Of a stretch of 64,000 nucleotides of DNA, positions 11,387-23,700 are shown piece by piece (within the stretch, counting starts at the first letter, position 1; the number at the start of each line of letters is the position of its first letter). Source of the stretch: Malachius bipustulatus (taxonomy: Eukaryota > Arthropoda > Insecta > Coleoptera > Melyridae); NCBI GenBank assembly GCA_910589415.1, contig OU342630.1:28367867-28431866 (forward strand). The letters are read 5' to 3'. The position numbers and the translations under genes were made by a program. A model generated the notes under the pieces. The model ran no database searches, was not told where the DNA came from, and was given only the letters and a program-made list of their open reading frames with translations.

Positions 11387-12474
11387 AATTAATGACAATA
11401 CATGGGCCTAGGTAGGTACTACCTACTTGATAGTTAAGTTATGATGAAATTTCATTTTAGCCTAGAGTGTCTAACCTAACTTATGATGCAGAATGTTACT
11501 TCCAACGAATGATATTTTTTAGGTACTGTATGATTTTTATAGGAAGGCAAGAGTCTGGGCGTGAACTACGCATCTTGCCGGCTTTAATTGTTCCACCCAT
11601 AGAACTGATAAACGCTGTTCCACCATATCAGACAAGAAATCACATCAGTGGCGCCGCGCACATACAAATAATTCGCCGGCTTCGTGCTGATATAACCTGT
11701 CGTTTATTCATTATAGATATATTTTTTAATATACTCGTACTTATATACTTGGTCAGTCAAACAAGTAGTGATCTTAACTTTTTTACCAATTTTACACGAA
11801 AAGAGATCACGACACGATGACAGAAACTCTTCCTGTTTCAAATAAATACTACACGAGATAAACAGTACCACCACTGACTTTTTACCTGTTCGATGAACGG
11901 CGGAGTTACTCTTATCAGCCTTATCTGGTTGGTTGTTTTTTTACGCGGACACCGACTAACATTGTTGATATTGGACAATAAACATTTATGGATTTTATGG
12001 CCGATCTGCGCAGTAACCAATTCTCGTCAAACTCTCGCCTTCCTATAAAAGTCATACAGTACTTACTTCGTATTCCTAAAAGTGACTTTCAGTTTCTGTG
12101 TTGTTTTGTGAAGTGCGGAATTACATTTTTTCGTATTCCTCACTTTGATTTTTGACCTATTATTTAAGATTAGTAATAAAGAATTCTAACAGAAATAGTA
12201 GGTACCTATGCTAGTAGTTATGACGTTTCAAATTGACAGCAATTTATGCTTTGCTTGTCATGTCATGTCAATGGCTTATTTACTTGATATAATAGGTATT
12301 CTATTTAATTTTAACTTTTTTGCGCATTAAAAACCAGATCAAACTAATACTTTAAGAAGATTTTTGTGATTGGCATAAGGTTAACTAATTAAAGTGCCTG
12401 GTTATTGCATAAACGTACTCATAAATGCTTGCCAGATACTAAATATAGACCGCGTGTCCTTAGCAATTCTAGAA
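11387..12474. other. No recognised gene; one unassigned open frame
   Basis: A plus-strand open frame of 117 codons (11467-11820) lies here, in a patch with somewhat higher GC (11560-11720). I recognise no domain in its translation and see no support from flanking splice sites. It is left unassigned. Confidence 0.3.
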
Positions 12475-12600
12475 CAGTGAATAATGATTATTCACTGGCT
12501 ATTATCCACGGTTATAATTCACGTGAATTATGACTATGCTTATGCATTAGAAAACTCATTCATAAAGTACATATTATACGGTAGTCGTGGACAAAAAATT
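12475..12600. repeat. Palindromic element, degenerate copy 3
   Basis: It contains a perfect stem GTGAATAAT-G-ATTATTCAC (12476-12494) and a perfect 18-bp palindrome ATAATTCACGTGAATTAT (12514-12531). It also has GGCTATTATCCACG and, at the far end, GTCGTGGACAA. The last two strings are hallmarks of the palindromes at 10.6 and 13.3 kb, so this looks like a degraded relative. Confidence 0.5.
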
Positions 12601-13304
12601 TTATCCTACATTTGGTACCATTCTCATTGTTCTAGGTCAGAATGGGAAACAGCAATCAGCAAAAATTATAGTTTCCAATGCATTATCCTATGGATAGTCT
12701 TGAAAGTGGCGAGGCCCTGTATTATTGTTAACTGGTAAGTAATGTACTGTTAAAGCACTAAAGCCCAGATCCAAAATAGTAGTCACTAACTGACATTACT
12801 GAAAAAGCAATTTCAGAGAAGCGACACGCAGAAACTGATGTTTAGAAGAAAATTTTCTGTTTACCGCTTATCCAAAATAGTTTTTTTAGTTAAAGTCATT
12901 TATTAGTGACGATTATTTTGGATCTGAGCTATAATAAATATTGAGCAGAATGACAGGAGCAAAAACTAAACTATAATTTTTATTTCTTCAATTGACATAG
13001 AAAATAGAAAAATTCCTAAACATGAATAGATTTTTAGCGTAGCTGTTGATTGAGGTTTTCTGTTGAAACCTGATAATATAGAATACACAGGAAGGCACAA
13101 CACGTACTCTGAATTGGAGCATGTGTGAGTGAATTCGCCATCTTGGTATACCGGTAATGACTCAATCGAAGACAAATTTTTAATAAAAAATAAAAAATAA
13201 AACTTACGTCATGAGTAATATTCATGGGTTCGATGTTTATTCTGTCCATCCGTAGTTATAGTGAAATTAAAAGCGTAATAAGTTCAGTAATGTTTAAATG
13301 CTTA
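12601..13304. other. No gene seen
   Basis: AT-rich sequence between two palindromic elements. Overlapping minus-strand frames at 12966-13249 resemble no known protein. Confidence 0.35.
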
Positions 13305-13475
13305 AAGAACGTGGACAATTAATTAATAGTATATTATGCAACGAGCTTATAATGAAGGCTATTAATACGCGAGTATGATGGTTAAGATACGAGCCATAGG
13401 CGAGTGTCTTAACCATCATAAGAGCGTATTAATAGCCATTATCTGCGAGTTCCATACACTATTTTTTCTACGACC
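13305..13475. repeat. Short palindromic element, copy 2
   Basis: Arms 13341-13393 and 13399-13450 pair over about 50 bp (for example GGTTAAGATACGAG with CGAGTGTCTTAACC, and GGCTATTAATACGC with GCGTATTAATAGCC). The apex is comparable to that of copy 1. GTGGACAA lies just upstream (13311) and CTACGAC just downstream (about 13469). It belongs to the same family as 10590-10741. Confidence 0.7.
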
Positions 13476-14291
13476 CTTTTTTATTTCATAGAAAAGATTA
13501 AAAAATTATATATTTTAACAATGACCCGTGTACAATTGCGGATCATTTAGGTTAAGATAGGTTGCTATTTGCTTACGCATATTACCCAATTTTCTGTTCG
13601 TCGCTAAGGTTATTCTGCTGAGACATGTTTTACTATCAAGTTTAAAGGGCACTACTCACTACTGCGTAATTTTTATTATGCGAAGTTAGAATTCCGAATT
13701 TTACGCTTCGATTTTGAGATTAATTAATAATTTTAATAACTGACAGCCATTAATTACAATATTCTTTACCTGCGCAACGCGGGTCGCAGCGTTGCCGCTT
13801 TGAATACTATCACGGAGCTCTACGAATGATATAATACTTTATCTTCCCATCTTTACACGATATACCTACTTATCAAATTAATTAAGGTAACATAAAATCT
13901 TGATAAATTTTCTTTGAATGTTACTTATGTTCTAAATTAAATAAACGTTCAGAATTTTTTTTCAGAAATACAGAACTTATATCACAAGGCAATTTTTGTC
14001 GTGAGTATGACAACTCTGTGACTTCGGTTGGCTTGCCGACCCGATCGTGAGCGAAAAGGAACCGATTCGATTGCAAATGCTCCTCTGCCATTGGATAGCT
14101 TGACCAGTACTTTAATAAAAATTTGTATCTTAATGAGACCCATTAAAGCACTGGTGATTCATATTTAATATGCATATTAAAAGTTGGGAGTAGAAAATAA
14201 TTAATTATGATGTTTCTCGTTTATGTAAAAAATTACATGTAAAATAAAATATGGATGAGAAAAATTTCGTACTTAATTACCTACCTATACT
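13476..14291. other. No gene seen
   Basis: AT-rich flank of the inverted-repeat transposon. I see no supported feature. Confidence 0.35.
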
Positions 14292-15106
14292 CTGTACACT
14301 GAGAGTTGTCTGTTGTGATAACTAAGGATACATCATCTCGTTATGTTTCTTACTCCTTCTATTGCATTGCATAGTCAATCGAGTTAAAATGGGACGTATT
14401 GTCAGAAATACGTTTGAATCGTCAGCAATTCTAAAAAGATGAGCGAGAGTGAGACGGAAGTATCGACTCGCGTCTTGATACGCTTAGATTGATACGATAT
14501 TACGATAAGATTGTCGTCGCTACTGTCAGTAGTGTCAGTGTCAGCGTTAAATATACTAATAAGGTTTGTGTTGTGATTTGAAACGTTTTTAATACGAAAT
14601 TAGCAGAATTATTACCTGTGTCCTGTGTTATTATCCTGTGATAAACTATGAGTAACTTATTATAATTGCTCGAATGCCTAAAAATCTATTTCCTTGCTTT
14701 GCCTGGGAAACGATTGAACTCCCTAGTACGTGGTCTTGTGGTAAAATTGCTGAAATATTTTACTTGCAAATAAGAAAACGGAGGTGTTATTCTTTCTTTT
14801 AAACGGCAACCAGCAGGTAGGTCACATGATATTTCTATCATAATGATAACAATAATTATTATCATTCTTATTTACTTGCATTATATATATTTGTTATCAA
14901 AAAGTTGCAAGGCTCTACTTCGTCAATAACTTGTCGAAATAATATATTTGTAGGATATTCATTATTCCTCAACACACGCCACTGACACGAACTGCGATAC
15001 CACATCTGGTTCGACTTAGAAATAAGTGTACGATTCAAATCGAATTAAATGAAATTGTTTAGTCAGAATCAGTGTGGCATGACAACGGACAACTCTCAGT
15101 GGACAG
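14292..15106. mobile_element. 815-bp inverted-repeat DNA transposon, copy 1 (uninterrupted)
   Basis: The ends are CTGTACACTGAGAGTTGTC at the left and the complement of CTGTCCACTGAGAGTTGTC at the right, a terminal inverted repeat of about 25 bp. The same element occurs at 40154-42521 with unrelated flanks, so this is a transposed unit rather than a segmental duplication. No transposase frame is visible, so it is probably non-autonomous. A TA dinucleotide precedes CACTGAGAG at three of the four ends, which would fit a Tc1/mariner-type TA target if the true terminus is CACTGAG; this is inference. This copy preserves the site where a LINE has inserted in copy 2. Confidence 0.85.
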
Positions 15107-17169
15107 CGTGTATGTTATTTTCTTATGCATTTTGAAATTACATTAGTGTTATTTTTACATAAACATACATACATCTAGACTATCTGGATACTGACAGAGT
15201 TTTATTGATAAGAGTACCAAAGATTAGTGTCAATTTCGTCGGTCCTCTCTTTTTACTTTTTAGTTACTTTCTCACGTCAAAGTTGGATCACCTGTTTCGG
15301 TTCAGTTTCAATCGCGATTCACAACTACTGTCATTGACGTGCATTTTAATAAGCATTTTAATAATAATTATTAAGTATTTATTTAAAAGTTTCTCCGATT
15401 ATAGTCGACCAAGAAACATAAGGAAAGGATTTAACTGTTTAATTTGATTTTCCTGCAGATGAATTAGAATTAAACGCATGGAAGATGAACATGATGCGGT
15501 CAAACTGGCAAATTTACCCTGGAAGACAAATTTGTCAGGTGTTTTCATGTATTATTAATAAATCTGCATTATACGCTAAATATCGGCTGTTCAAGGAGCG
15601 CGCGCCTTACAGTTGATTTTTCCGCAATTTGGGGTGTCAGATTAGAAAGCTTTGGTTTTTAATCCTTGACTACAGTTATTATTAAAAGTCGTTTCTAAAG
15701 TATCTAAAGAAAGCTTCAGGACTAATAAATGCGTACATTATATAAGCATATACTCGTGATTTGACGTACCGCAACAATTCACTTTTACCGTCATTCTAGT
15801 TCCCACCATTTAGACAAAAAGTCGTAAAAACTCATTTGTTTCTTTCTCATGTCTTTATTTCTCGTTTCTTTTCTATTGCTGAAAGACCTCATGTTTACAA
15901 TGAGAAAAACATTAAAATGAATAGCGTGCACGCGGTACTTGATCCATAGAATTGTCAAGTTTGTGGTTAGTTGTGTTGCCTGTGGTTGTTCTCAGACCAA
16001 ATAAATAAATTAATGAAAATATACATTTCGTAGGTTTGACCTATTTTTGTACAATTTGCTTTGATTTTTTTCGTACGTTTCTAAAGATTTAATACTTTAC
16101 AAAAAATGTCAGTTTGCACTGTGCACTATCAAGGAGCATTGACAATTGGAAACAGCGTCCGTCACTTGCATAAACCATCTCGATTTTACCAGAGTCACGC
16201 AAATGCTCCTTCCTGTGTATTTTATATTTTCAGCTTGTAACATATAAGTACTTTGAGGAATATTTAAGAAAGTCTTTAAAAATTTTCATCATATTTTATT
16301 AATTTTTGTTCGGCTATTTGTTTCAGGGTAGATTAATTTTGATAGAGCTAAATGATTAATAATTTATAAAGAACATGAGTATACTCATAATAACGTGTAG
16401 AAGAAGTTAATGCATGTGAGTGTTTCAAATCAGACAATTTGAAATTTCAATTACTTCAGATAACTTGATTATTTATAATACAGAAAATGATAAATACGAA
16501 TACGCTATGGCGAATTGCAGAAAATTAAAACAATGTAGTTAATTTACTGGTAATTCCCTGAAGTGCCTTCTGTCTCATCAGAGTACACTGATGAAAGTAA
16601 ATCTTCCTTGGTGCAAGCAATGAATGTTTTGCGCATTATCTGGCTTGAGTCAAGCTGGAGCCAGACGGACTAAAATTATCAAACATTCCATTTACTAATA
16701 CCAGTCTCAGCATCGAGAAATTTAATTTATTATTACACATAAAATATGCTCTTGGTGAACTTCTTTTAATTTATGTATTTGAAATTAGGTATTTCTTAGA
16801 CATAATTTTCATAAAAATTATTCACGATTTTCAAAATCTTTAATTTTTCAAGGATCTCGGACAGACATGTATTATCGCAACACAGACAAAGAAGAAATCT
16901 GTAATTTTTTTAGTCAAGGGTCACTTTGTGTCTCTTGGCCTCCGACCGATAGTTTTCGGAAAAATAATAAGTAAAGTCCTAAGGTGGTATCCTGGGATAT
17001 AATTAGGTCATGCAAGTTGAAACTTCTCGACACGGAGATGTATCTGGCTGTATTGGTAAGTAATTAAACATAATTAAACATAATTTTAAACATAATTAAA
17101 AAAAAATCTTCAGAAATTAAAAGGTAATTATTAAAAAAAATGCTATTATAATATAAATGAATATCTCTT
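15107..17169. other. No gene seen
   Basis: AT-rich DNA. An 80-codon frame at 15205-15447 is hydrophobic and biased but unrecognised. Short direct repeats of TAATTAAACA occur near 17060-17100. I see nothing else I can support. Confidence 0.35.
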
Positions 17170-17818
17170 ACTCCATCGGCATATCTTCATTTACTTGGAG
17201 TCAGCCATGGAGCTAACATGCCTTGGCATGATCATCTTGCAGGTCTGGCGAAGAGTGCTTCTCAAAAACTTGGAACACTCTTCCGCACGAAAAAATTTTA
17301 TACACCACAACAGGTTCCCCTCTTATACAAGGCTCAAATCCGACCATCCTTGGAGTACTGCACACATGTTTGGAGCTCAGCTCCTAAACATACGCTTAGA
17401 TTACTCGACTCTATTCCGAAAAGAGCCATCCACTTGATTGGAGAACCAGATTGACAAAAAATTTAGACACTCTCGAACATCGAAGACGAGTAGCTGACCT
17501 GAGTCTGTTTTACACATATTTTTATGGAAAGTGTTTAAAGGGCGTGGCCCTAGAACAAGACCGGGCAGAAATACACGTCGAGCCGCAGACGCTCATCCGT
17601 ATCAGGTTCAGCTCGTTACAACTCGTACCACCCTATTTCAGACTTCTTTTATGTATAGACCGCATTACTTTGGAATAGCATTCCAAAGGGCGTGTTTCTC
17701 GAAGTATACAACCTGCAGCGATTCAAGGCCAACGTAAGTCGACTTCTCCGTTCATGCACCGATCCCAGAGCGTCATAGGGATTTCCCTGCAGTGCTGGTG
17801 CATTTTAAATAAAAAAGA
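17170..17818 (+). pseudogene. LINE 3' end: C-terminal reverse-transcriptase region, decayed
   Basis: Spread over at least three frames, the translation shows the post-catalytic C-terminal region of a LINE ORF2: SLEYCTHVWSSAPKHTLRLL, then LDTLEHRRRVADLSLFY, then a fragment like FQTSFMYR and the closing region. The order matches a second copy at 49532-50046, which shares the same 3' terminus (a short A-rich tail after GGGATTTCCCTGCAGTGC). The copy is 5'-truncated upstream of the catalytic reverse-transcriptase motifs and carries several frameshifts. The tail lies at about 17805-17818. The exact clade cannot be fixed from this fragment. Confidence 0.8.
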
Positions 17819-18017
17819 ATACCTATATAAAATCACATAATGGGATATCACATGCAAAGTTAGGATAAGTACATGACATGTAAGCCGTTTTTTGATATCT
17901 TTAGCCGTTTTCAATGTGGTATTTGGTATTTGGTATTTTAACTAAATGTGGTTTATGTGGTCCCAAACACTGAAGCCAGCGGGCTTATTGTATTTCTCAC
18001 ATTTAGATTTTCCTTGA

Positions 18018-19358
18018 TTAGAAGAGCTCCGTTCCTTTGACAAGGTTCAGCAGTCCGCTAACCAAGGTTTTTTCCGCTAGATGGCTCCCGGGACTGATTG
18101 GTCCCAGGACCGCATAGCGCGTTCTTGCGAGTGCTGGACACTCGAATATCACATGAGAAGCTGTCTCATCTTCTTCATTGCAGAGTCTACAAACTGGTTC
18201 TTCTCTGTATATCCCCAGTTTATGTAGGTGTACTATTAGGTGGCAGTGTCCTGTGAGAAGACCCACCATCGTTCTGATCTGCATTCTGTTTAGTTGCAGT
18301 ATCTGTCGGGCAAGGTTTTGAGAGGGCTCCTTGATCATCACCTTACCATGTTTGTTTCCTGTTATACGGTTCCAGTGTGCTCTACGTTGGGTTCTTACCC
18401 ACTGAGCCACCGCCCCGCATACAGTGTTCCTTGGGATGCCAAACACTGGTTCGGGCCCAGTGTAGTTCATCCCAGCGCCTTTCTTGGCTAGTTGATCTGC
18501 AGCCTCATTACCAGGCGTCCCACGGTGACCCGGAACCCAAACTAGTGTCACCACGTTGCACCTGGCTAAGTCAATGAGGTCTTGCAGGCATTCTCAGACC
18601 AGTTTTGATCTGATTTCGTAAGCTGCAAGGGCTTTCAGGCCAATCTGACTGTCGGAGAGGATGTAGATTTCCCTACCTCGATAGTTCCTTCTGGTATTCT
18701 CTCCAACGCATAACCTAATTGCATTTATTTCAGCCTAGAAGATGCTGGCATGAGTCCCCAGTGGCACGTAAATATAGCAACCGGGGACCACCCCATGCAC
18801 TCCAGCTCCGGTACCTGTCTCTGTCTTTGAGCCGTCTGTGTACCAGACCAGCCCTTTTTTCAGGTACAGGTGTTCCATTTGTTGCCATTTTTTCCAGTCC
18901 ATTAGAACCTTGAATGGTTTTACAAATGATATCGTAGTATTCATACCATCGGATTGCATTTCCAGGCTAGGATCTGCGATGATATCAGTTATTCTGGAAT
19001 GCCCGGTTTTCCCAGGTTTATCCCAGTTTTGGTTTTGTTTCAGCCTGTAGGTGCCCAAACGTGCCTCGCTCTTAATATGAATGTCAAGAGGAGGTAGGTC
19101 AAGTATAGCCTCCAGTGCTGTCGTTGATGTAGTGTTCATGGCTCCCGTGATGCCTAAGCATGCAAGCCTTGTAACACTTTGAATTTTCATAATGGCTTGT
19201 TTCTGGTTGATCTTTGGCCAACAGACTAGACAGCCATATGTAAGTATGGGTCTGACCACGGCAATATACAGCCAATTTACCATGCGTGGTTTTAGTCCCC
19301 ATGTTTTACTGAATGACCTTCTGCAAGCCATCAGTGCCATTTTACTTTTATTAATCAC
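18018..19358 (-). pseudogene. LINE RT C-terminus, RNase H and CCHC knuckle with in-frame stops
   Basis: The frame at 18735-19358 continues the same reading frame as 18018-18554, broken only by stops near 18735 and 18590. It contains the RT C-terminal region (VVRPILTYGCLVCW), then RNase H: YTDGSKTETGTGAGVHG (first Asp), AEINAI across the stop (Glu), ILSDSQIGLKAL (Asp) and WVPGHRGTPGNEAADQLAKK (His and last Asp). All four acidic residues are therefore still readable. The end carries C-X2-C-X8-H-X4-C (CRLCNEEDETASHVIFEC), a nucleic-acid-binding knuckle typical of I/R1-like ORF2 termini. The few stops suggest fairly recent decay. Confidence 0.9.
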
Positions 19359-19385
19359 CTTCTGCAGGTGAAGATTCCAGGTCAG

Positions 19386-20340
19386 TTATGCATCCAGGGT
19401 TATGCCCAGATATTTGACCCGGTCGTTCACCTGCAGCCGTTCATTGAAGAAGATGGGTGGGATTAATTCCTCCATCTTCCTTCTTTTGGTGAAGGGGACC
19501 AGTGCCGTTTTGACAGGGTTCACAAGAAGCTTCGCCCCGAGGCACCATTCCTCCACGGTATTCAGAGCCCCTTGCATGAGCTCTGAGATGGTTTTAGTGT
19601 ATTTCCCCATGACCAGTATGACTATGTCATTCGCAGATCCTTGGGTATAATAACCTTTGTTGTTTAGCTTGTTGAGTAGGTCATCCACCACCATGTCCCA
19701 CAGCAACGGAGATAGGACTCCGCCCTGTGGGCATCCTTTGGTGACGGTGACTCTCGTTGTCTCGCCAAACAGAGTTGCTTGGACTTTTCTGGCTTCCAAC
19801 ATAGCGCTCAACCACCTAGTCATCGACGCCATGTCTTTTAGCGGCCGATACCATGCAGCTGAATGAGGTGTTGTGAAACGCCCCCTCTATGTCTAGAAAA
19901 GCCCCGAGGGAAATTTCTTTGCTGTTTAGTGATTTTTCTATTCTCATCACTAGCTGGTGCAAAGCTGATTCGCATGATTTACCTGGTTGAAAAGCATGTT
20001 GCCTCTGGCTTAATGGTCTCTCTGTAAGAAAGGTTTGCCAGAGATGCTTCTCAACCAGTTTTTTAATCGCTTTTAGTAAAAATGATGTCAGACTAATCGG
20101 TCTATATGCCTTGGCCTCGTCGTAGTCATTACGTCCAGGTTTCGGTATAAAGACCTCTTTTATTTCTCTCCAGGCCAGTGGAATGTAACCAAGTGACAGA
20201 CTGGCTCTGAGTATCCTACAAAGCACCGGCGTGAGATCTTCACTCGCCTGCTCTAACAGGGCAGGATAGATCCCGTCCGGGCCAGGTGACTTGTAAGGCT
20301 CAAATGAGCTTATAACCCATTTAACTTTTTTCCACTTCAA
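19386..20340 (-). pseudogene. LINE reverse transcriptase, frameshifted
   Basis: Two overlapping frames (19816-20340 and 19386-19832) together cover the reverse-transcriptase core. The N-terminal part has KSPGPDGIYPALL, AYRPISLTSFLLK, the RQHAFQPGKSCESALHQLV block and the first catalytic Asp in GAFLDIEGAF. After a frameshift near 19820-19860 comes GCPQGGVLSPLLWDMVVDDL. The second catalytic motif, normally FADD, reads SANDIVIL, so one metal-binding Asp is lost. KYLGITLDA closes the thumb region. It is inactive. Confidence 0.9.
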
Positions 20341-20429
20341 TTACACTGCAGTCCGGAAAGTGTGCTTTGAGGAGTACCTTAAGAGTTTCCCTCCCGGTTT
20401 CTGTGTAATTACCATTACTACATTTTAAG

Positions 20430-20699
20430 TTACCAATGGGGTTCAGGGGATCTTTTGCCATGAGTTTGTTGAGTGTTACGTAAATGTGTCACGTAAATGC
20501 ATGTTCTGCTGTTACCGTAGGCCCTATTGTAAATGATCTTACCTCTGGCTGCTCCTAAACCTGCTACACGGCCGGCTATCAGCCAGGGTTCTTGAATTAG
20601 GGCTACGTCTACATCTCCGGCAGCTAGAAGTCTGCACAGAGATGCGGAGGCAGCTTTGATATGCTGCAGGTTTTCAATGTGAACAGATTTGAAATTCAA
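20430..20699 (-). pseudogene. LINE endonuclease N-terminal fragment
   Basis: Ninety codons give the beginning of an exonuclease-endonuclease-phosphatase domain. NLQH lies near residue 10 (metal-binding Asn), and ALIQEPWL near residue 33 supplies the Glu used for DNA nicking during target-primed reverse transcription. The frame ends after a THLRNTQ-like stretch and is followed almost at once by sequence leading into the reverse transcriptase, so about 150 residues of the usual domain are deleted. There is no Asp/His catalytic C-terminal half, so it is non-functional. Confidence 0.8.
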
Positions 20700-20700
20700 A

Positions 20701-23700
20701 CAGCTCGACTTTCACTTGTTTATAACTCATAAACTACTCGATGTAAACTCTAACTGTGAAAACCACTTGCATTCGTTTTTTCTCAGAAAATTTGAAAATA
20801 TTATAATATGGGGTATCCCCATTAAAATAACGACATAGGCAAGTGGTATTTTAAGTATTTTCGGAATTTGGGCCATCTTGAAAAAGATTTTCATTGAATT
20901 TCTCGTGTTCAGTTTATGTCTTAATTTTTTTACTTACCTGAATTTAATGGCCACTCGGTATGTATATCTGATGGGTATATCATCATGATATATATGTATA
21001 ATCATGAAATCATACGTACCTAACGTAAATATTGTGATATTTACTTACAATCCCTGTCCTGTAGGAGCAGCAGAATGATAAAAACAGAGTTGTGTTATGT
21101 TGTGCAATTTTCCTTAAATCTTACTTGCAATGCAGCATATTAAATCATTGTAAAATTAGTTAACTCTTTTAATGAAGTAAACAAAAAATTTCCAGAAAGC
21201 TTGCTGGGAATAGAGTTTCTTTAATTAGCCTCAATTAATCAACAAAATCCCCAATTTACTACTTCTTGTTCTTTCTTATAATAATCAATTACTATCTTAT
21301 TCCAATATACCTTACTGTGTCTGTGTGTACGTACCTACATAATATTATGTAGGTATATAAATTGCGAAGGACTTCTCAATAAAAACAACTATAAAATGTT
21401 TATTCCAAAGCGTTAATTGCTAAGTAGTACTATTATCCTGTATAATGGAATTACAGTATCATTTTTTTTGCAATGTGCCTGCGTGACCAGTCTTGAAGGG
21501 TTCCAGAAAAAGAATTACAGTAATTGGAAACTATTGTGATTTCAGTAAATTACGATTTTAAAGTTGCACACCCTACAAAACGAACATCATAGCTTCATAT
21601 ATGGTAACGAAATAATTAGCTATTAAATTCTGCACACCTATAAATAAACATTGGAGAATATAGCACCGGCAACTCTTCTGAAGAAACCTATTTATTTTTT
21701 ACTTCTTAGTTATGATGAGATACCAACTAAGAGTATGAATGTATCTGCATCGGCAGCGGCACTCTTAGTAACTAATAGACACCATTTGAAGAAACAGGAG
21801 AGCAAATAGGCATACAATGTTACCAGCCTAAGTTAGATCAGCATCGAACAGTTATTATTGTATTACAGAGAAAGAGAATTAAATTATCGTATGTCTGTCA
21901 AATCTAAAGTCATATCTTGTTGTTTATAAAACCAATAAACCGTACATGGCGAATGATGCGATTTGTATGTGTAATACTTGACTATACTGAAATCGTTAAT
22001 CTGCTTCATTTGTCGATTCGACCAGGCAGTAAAAGGAGAAACTGTTCCGCTGTTTCACACTCTCTAACCGAGCAGATTGAGACAGTTGAAGATTTGACTT
22101 GTCGTAAGCTTCTCTAAATGGCTTACGTGTTCTCGCAAATTAATATCTGCTCTGGCTTGTCTAGAAGCAAACATTGAATTAATTTCTAATCAGCACCAAA
22201 TACCGCTTGCGTCAATTGGTAAACGAGCTTCGTATGAGTTTTACTAAATGCGGATTCCTTTTATTAAGTATTACAAGAACATCGGAATATTTCCTAACTT
22301 TTCCCTGATGTTCATCATTAAGGCACAATTATCATCATACACAAAAGGAATCGAGGGGATATCATCCTCATAACTCCCATGATTCCTTCAACGTTTAATA
22401 TCCGATTAGTTTTATTATTTAAATCTACACAGAAATTACTTAAATTATTGGATAATACTCTGATACAAAAACGGAATACTAGAGTGCGTCTGTCTTTTTT
22501 GACGTCTAAATTTGCAGGTAAGTGATAATGACTAAGCGACACGAAATCTATAACGGGCCCTAGGGCATTATTTCTCACTTACCAAATCTTGAAATAGAGT
22601 CAATATTGTCAAATAATGGACTAATTGGACATTTGAGTAAGATTTACTACTATATATTATTAAAAGTTTTCTGCTGATAGAAATTTAAGATCAAATTGCC
22701 CTAAAGGTAAGTGTAACGTAACACTTGCCCATTACCCTATAGCGTATTTTAGCGTCTTATCTCAGCCGCAATTTGAGCCTCAAATAATAGGCAGTAAATG
22801 AAAATTGTTATATTTTTTGTTGTTGCATACCTACCTAAAGCAAGAAATTTGTAATCGAATTGAATTGATTTATTTATTCTCTTTACGCTCGGGTTCGAAT
22901 GAGCGAGGATCACTAATGACGTCAGTGGCAAATGTTAGTAAGCAAGGAACAATTAGATTGTGGCCTATTCTAATCAAAATTATTTGTGTTAGACATAGCT
23001 CGTTCCAACAAAAAAAGTACCCCTTTACAGATTCTACTTCTTATATTAATTCAGTGCAGTTAGGTCTTGTAAAACTATCAGACAAACTTTGTTCTGGTTT
23101 TATACAAGACCTTCAGACATGCCTCACAAATCGAAAATTATATAATTATCTCCTCAATTGTTTAGTTTTTAGTTTATTTTTGTATTTTCATCGACACACA
23201 TTGTCTTGCCGTCAATGGTTACTCATCAAATGTTGCAGGTATATCCCTGCCTATATGAATTTCTGCTGGGAGTCTTACGAACTCCGTCTCGTTACATGTA
23301 GGGGCAATAAAATCTCGTTTAGAAGGGGATCTGAGTTTTTGTCAAACCTGTGATGCAAGGCCCTATAAGAGAGGAGGGGATATGGATGTATTCCCACCGT
23401 CAAGTAACGTATACATTTGCTTGTGCTGTTAGTTGAAGTCAGTATGTCTGACCAAGGTCTTTATCACTATCATCTATAATACGAGTCAAGCCGTCTACTA
23501 TTGTTGAATCTTGAATATAACTCTAACAGAGCTCTGCATCGATGCGGCTTCAAGTAAAATATAATGTGAAGTCTCGCGTCAGAGCTGCCTACGTTGGGAA
23601 GGCATAATGACTCAGACTTCTCTGAACAGTCGCCACTGAGTACGCTGAGAGAGGAATTAATCGGGTTGTGTTTCGAATCTAGTGCAATAAGTTTGAAGGA

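Larger units (their letters stand above)
17918..20700 (-). mobile_element. Decayed I-superfamily-like LINE (EN-RT-RNase H-zinc knuckle)
   Basis: On the minus strand the order is: start of the apurinic-type endonuclease, reverse transcriptase, RNase H, then a Cys/His knuckle. A 3' UTR ends in a short (GGTATTT)-type repeat tail, seen on the plus strand at 17918-17940. An RNase H domain in ORF2 followed by CCHC places it with I/LOA/Outcast-like LINEs rather than CR1 or RTE; this is inferred from domain order. There is no ORF1, and most of the endonuclease is missing between 20430 and 20410. Frameshifts, in-frame stops and a mutated catalytic motif show it is dead. Confidence 0.85.

Noticed and set aside
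22805..23353. 182-codon plus-strand open frame, the longest unrecognised one
   Set aside because: Composition follows the AT-rich background (Leu, Phe, Ser, Tyr), no motif is seen, and there are no related copies in the window. Treated as chance, though not excluded.
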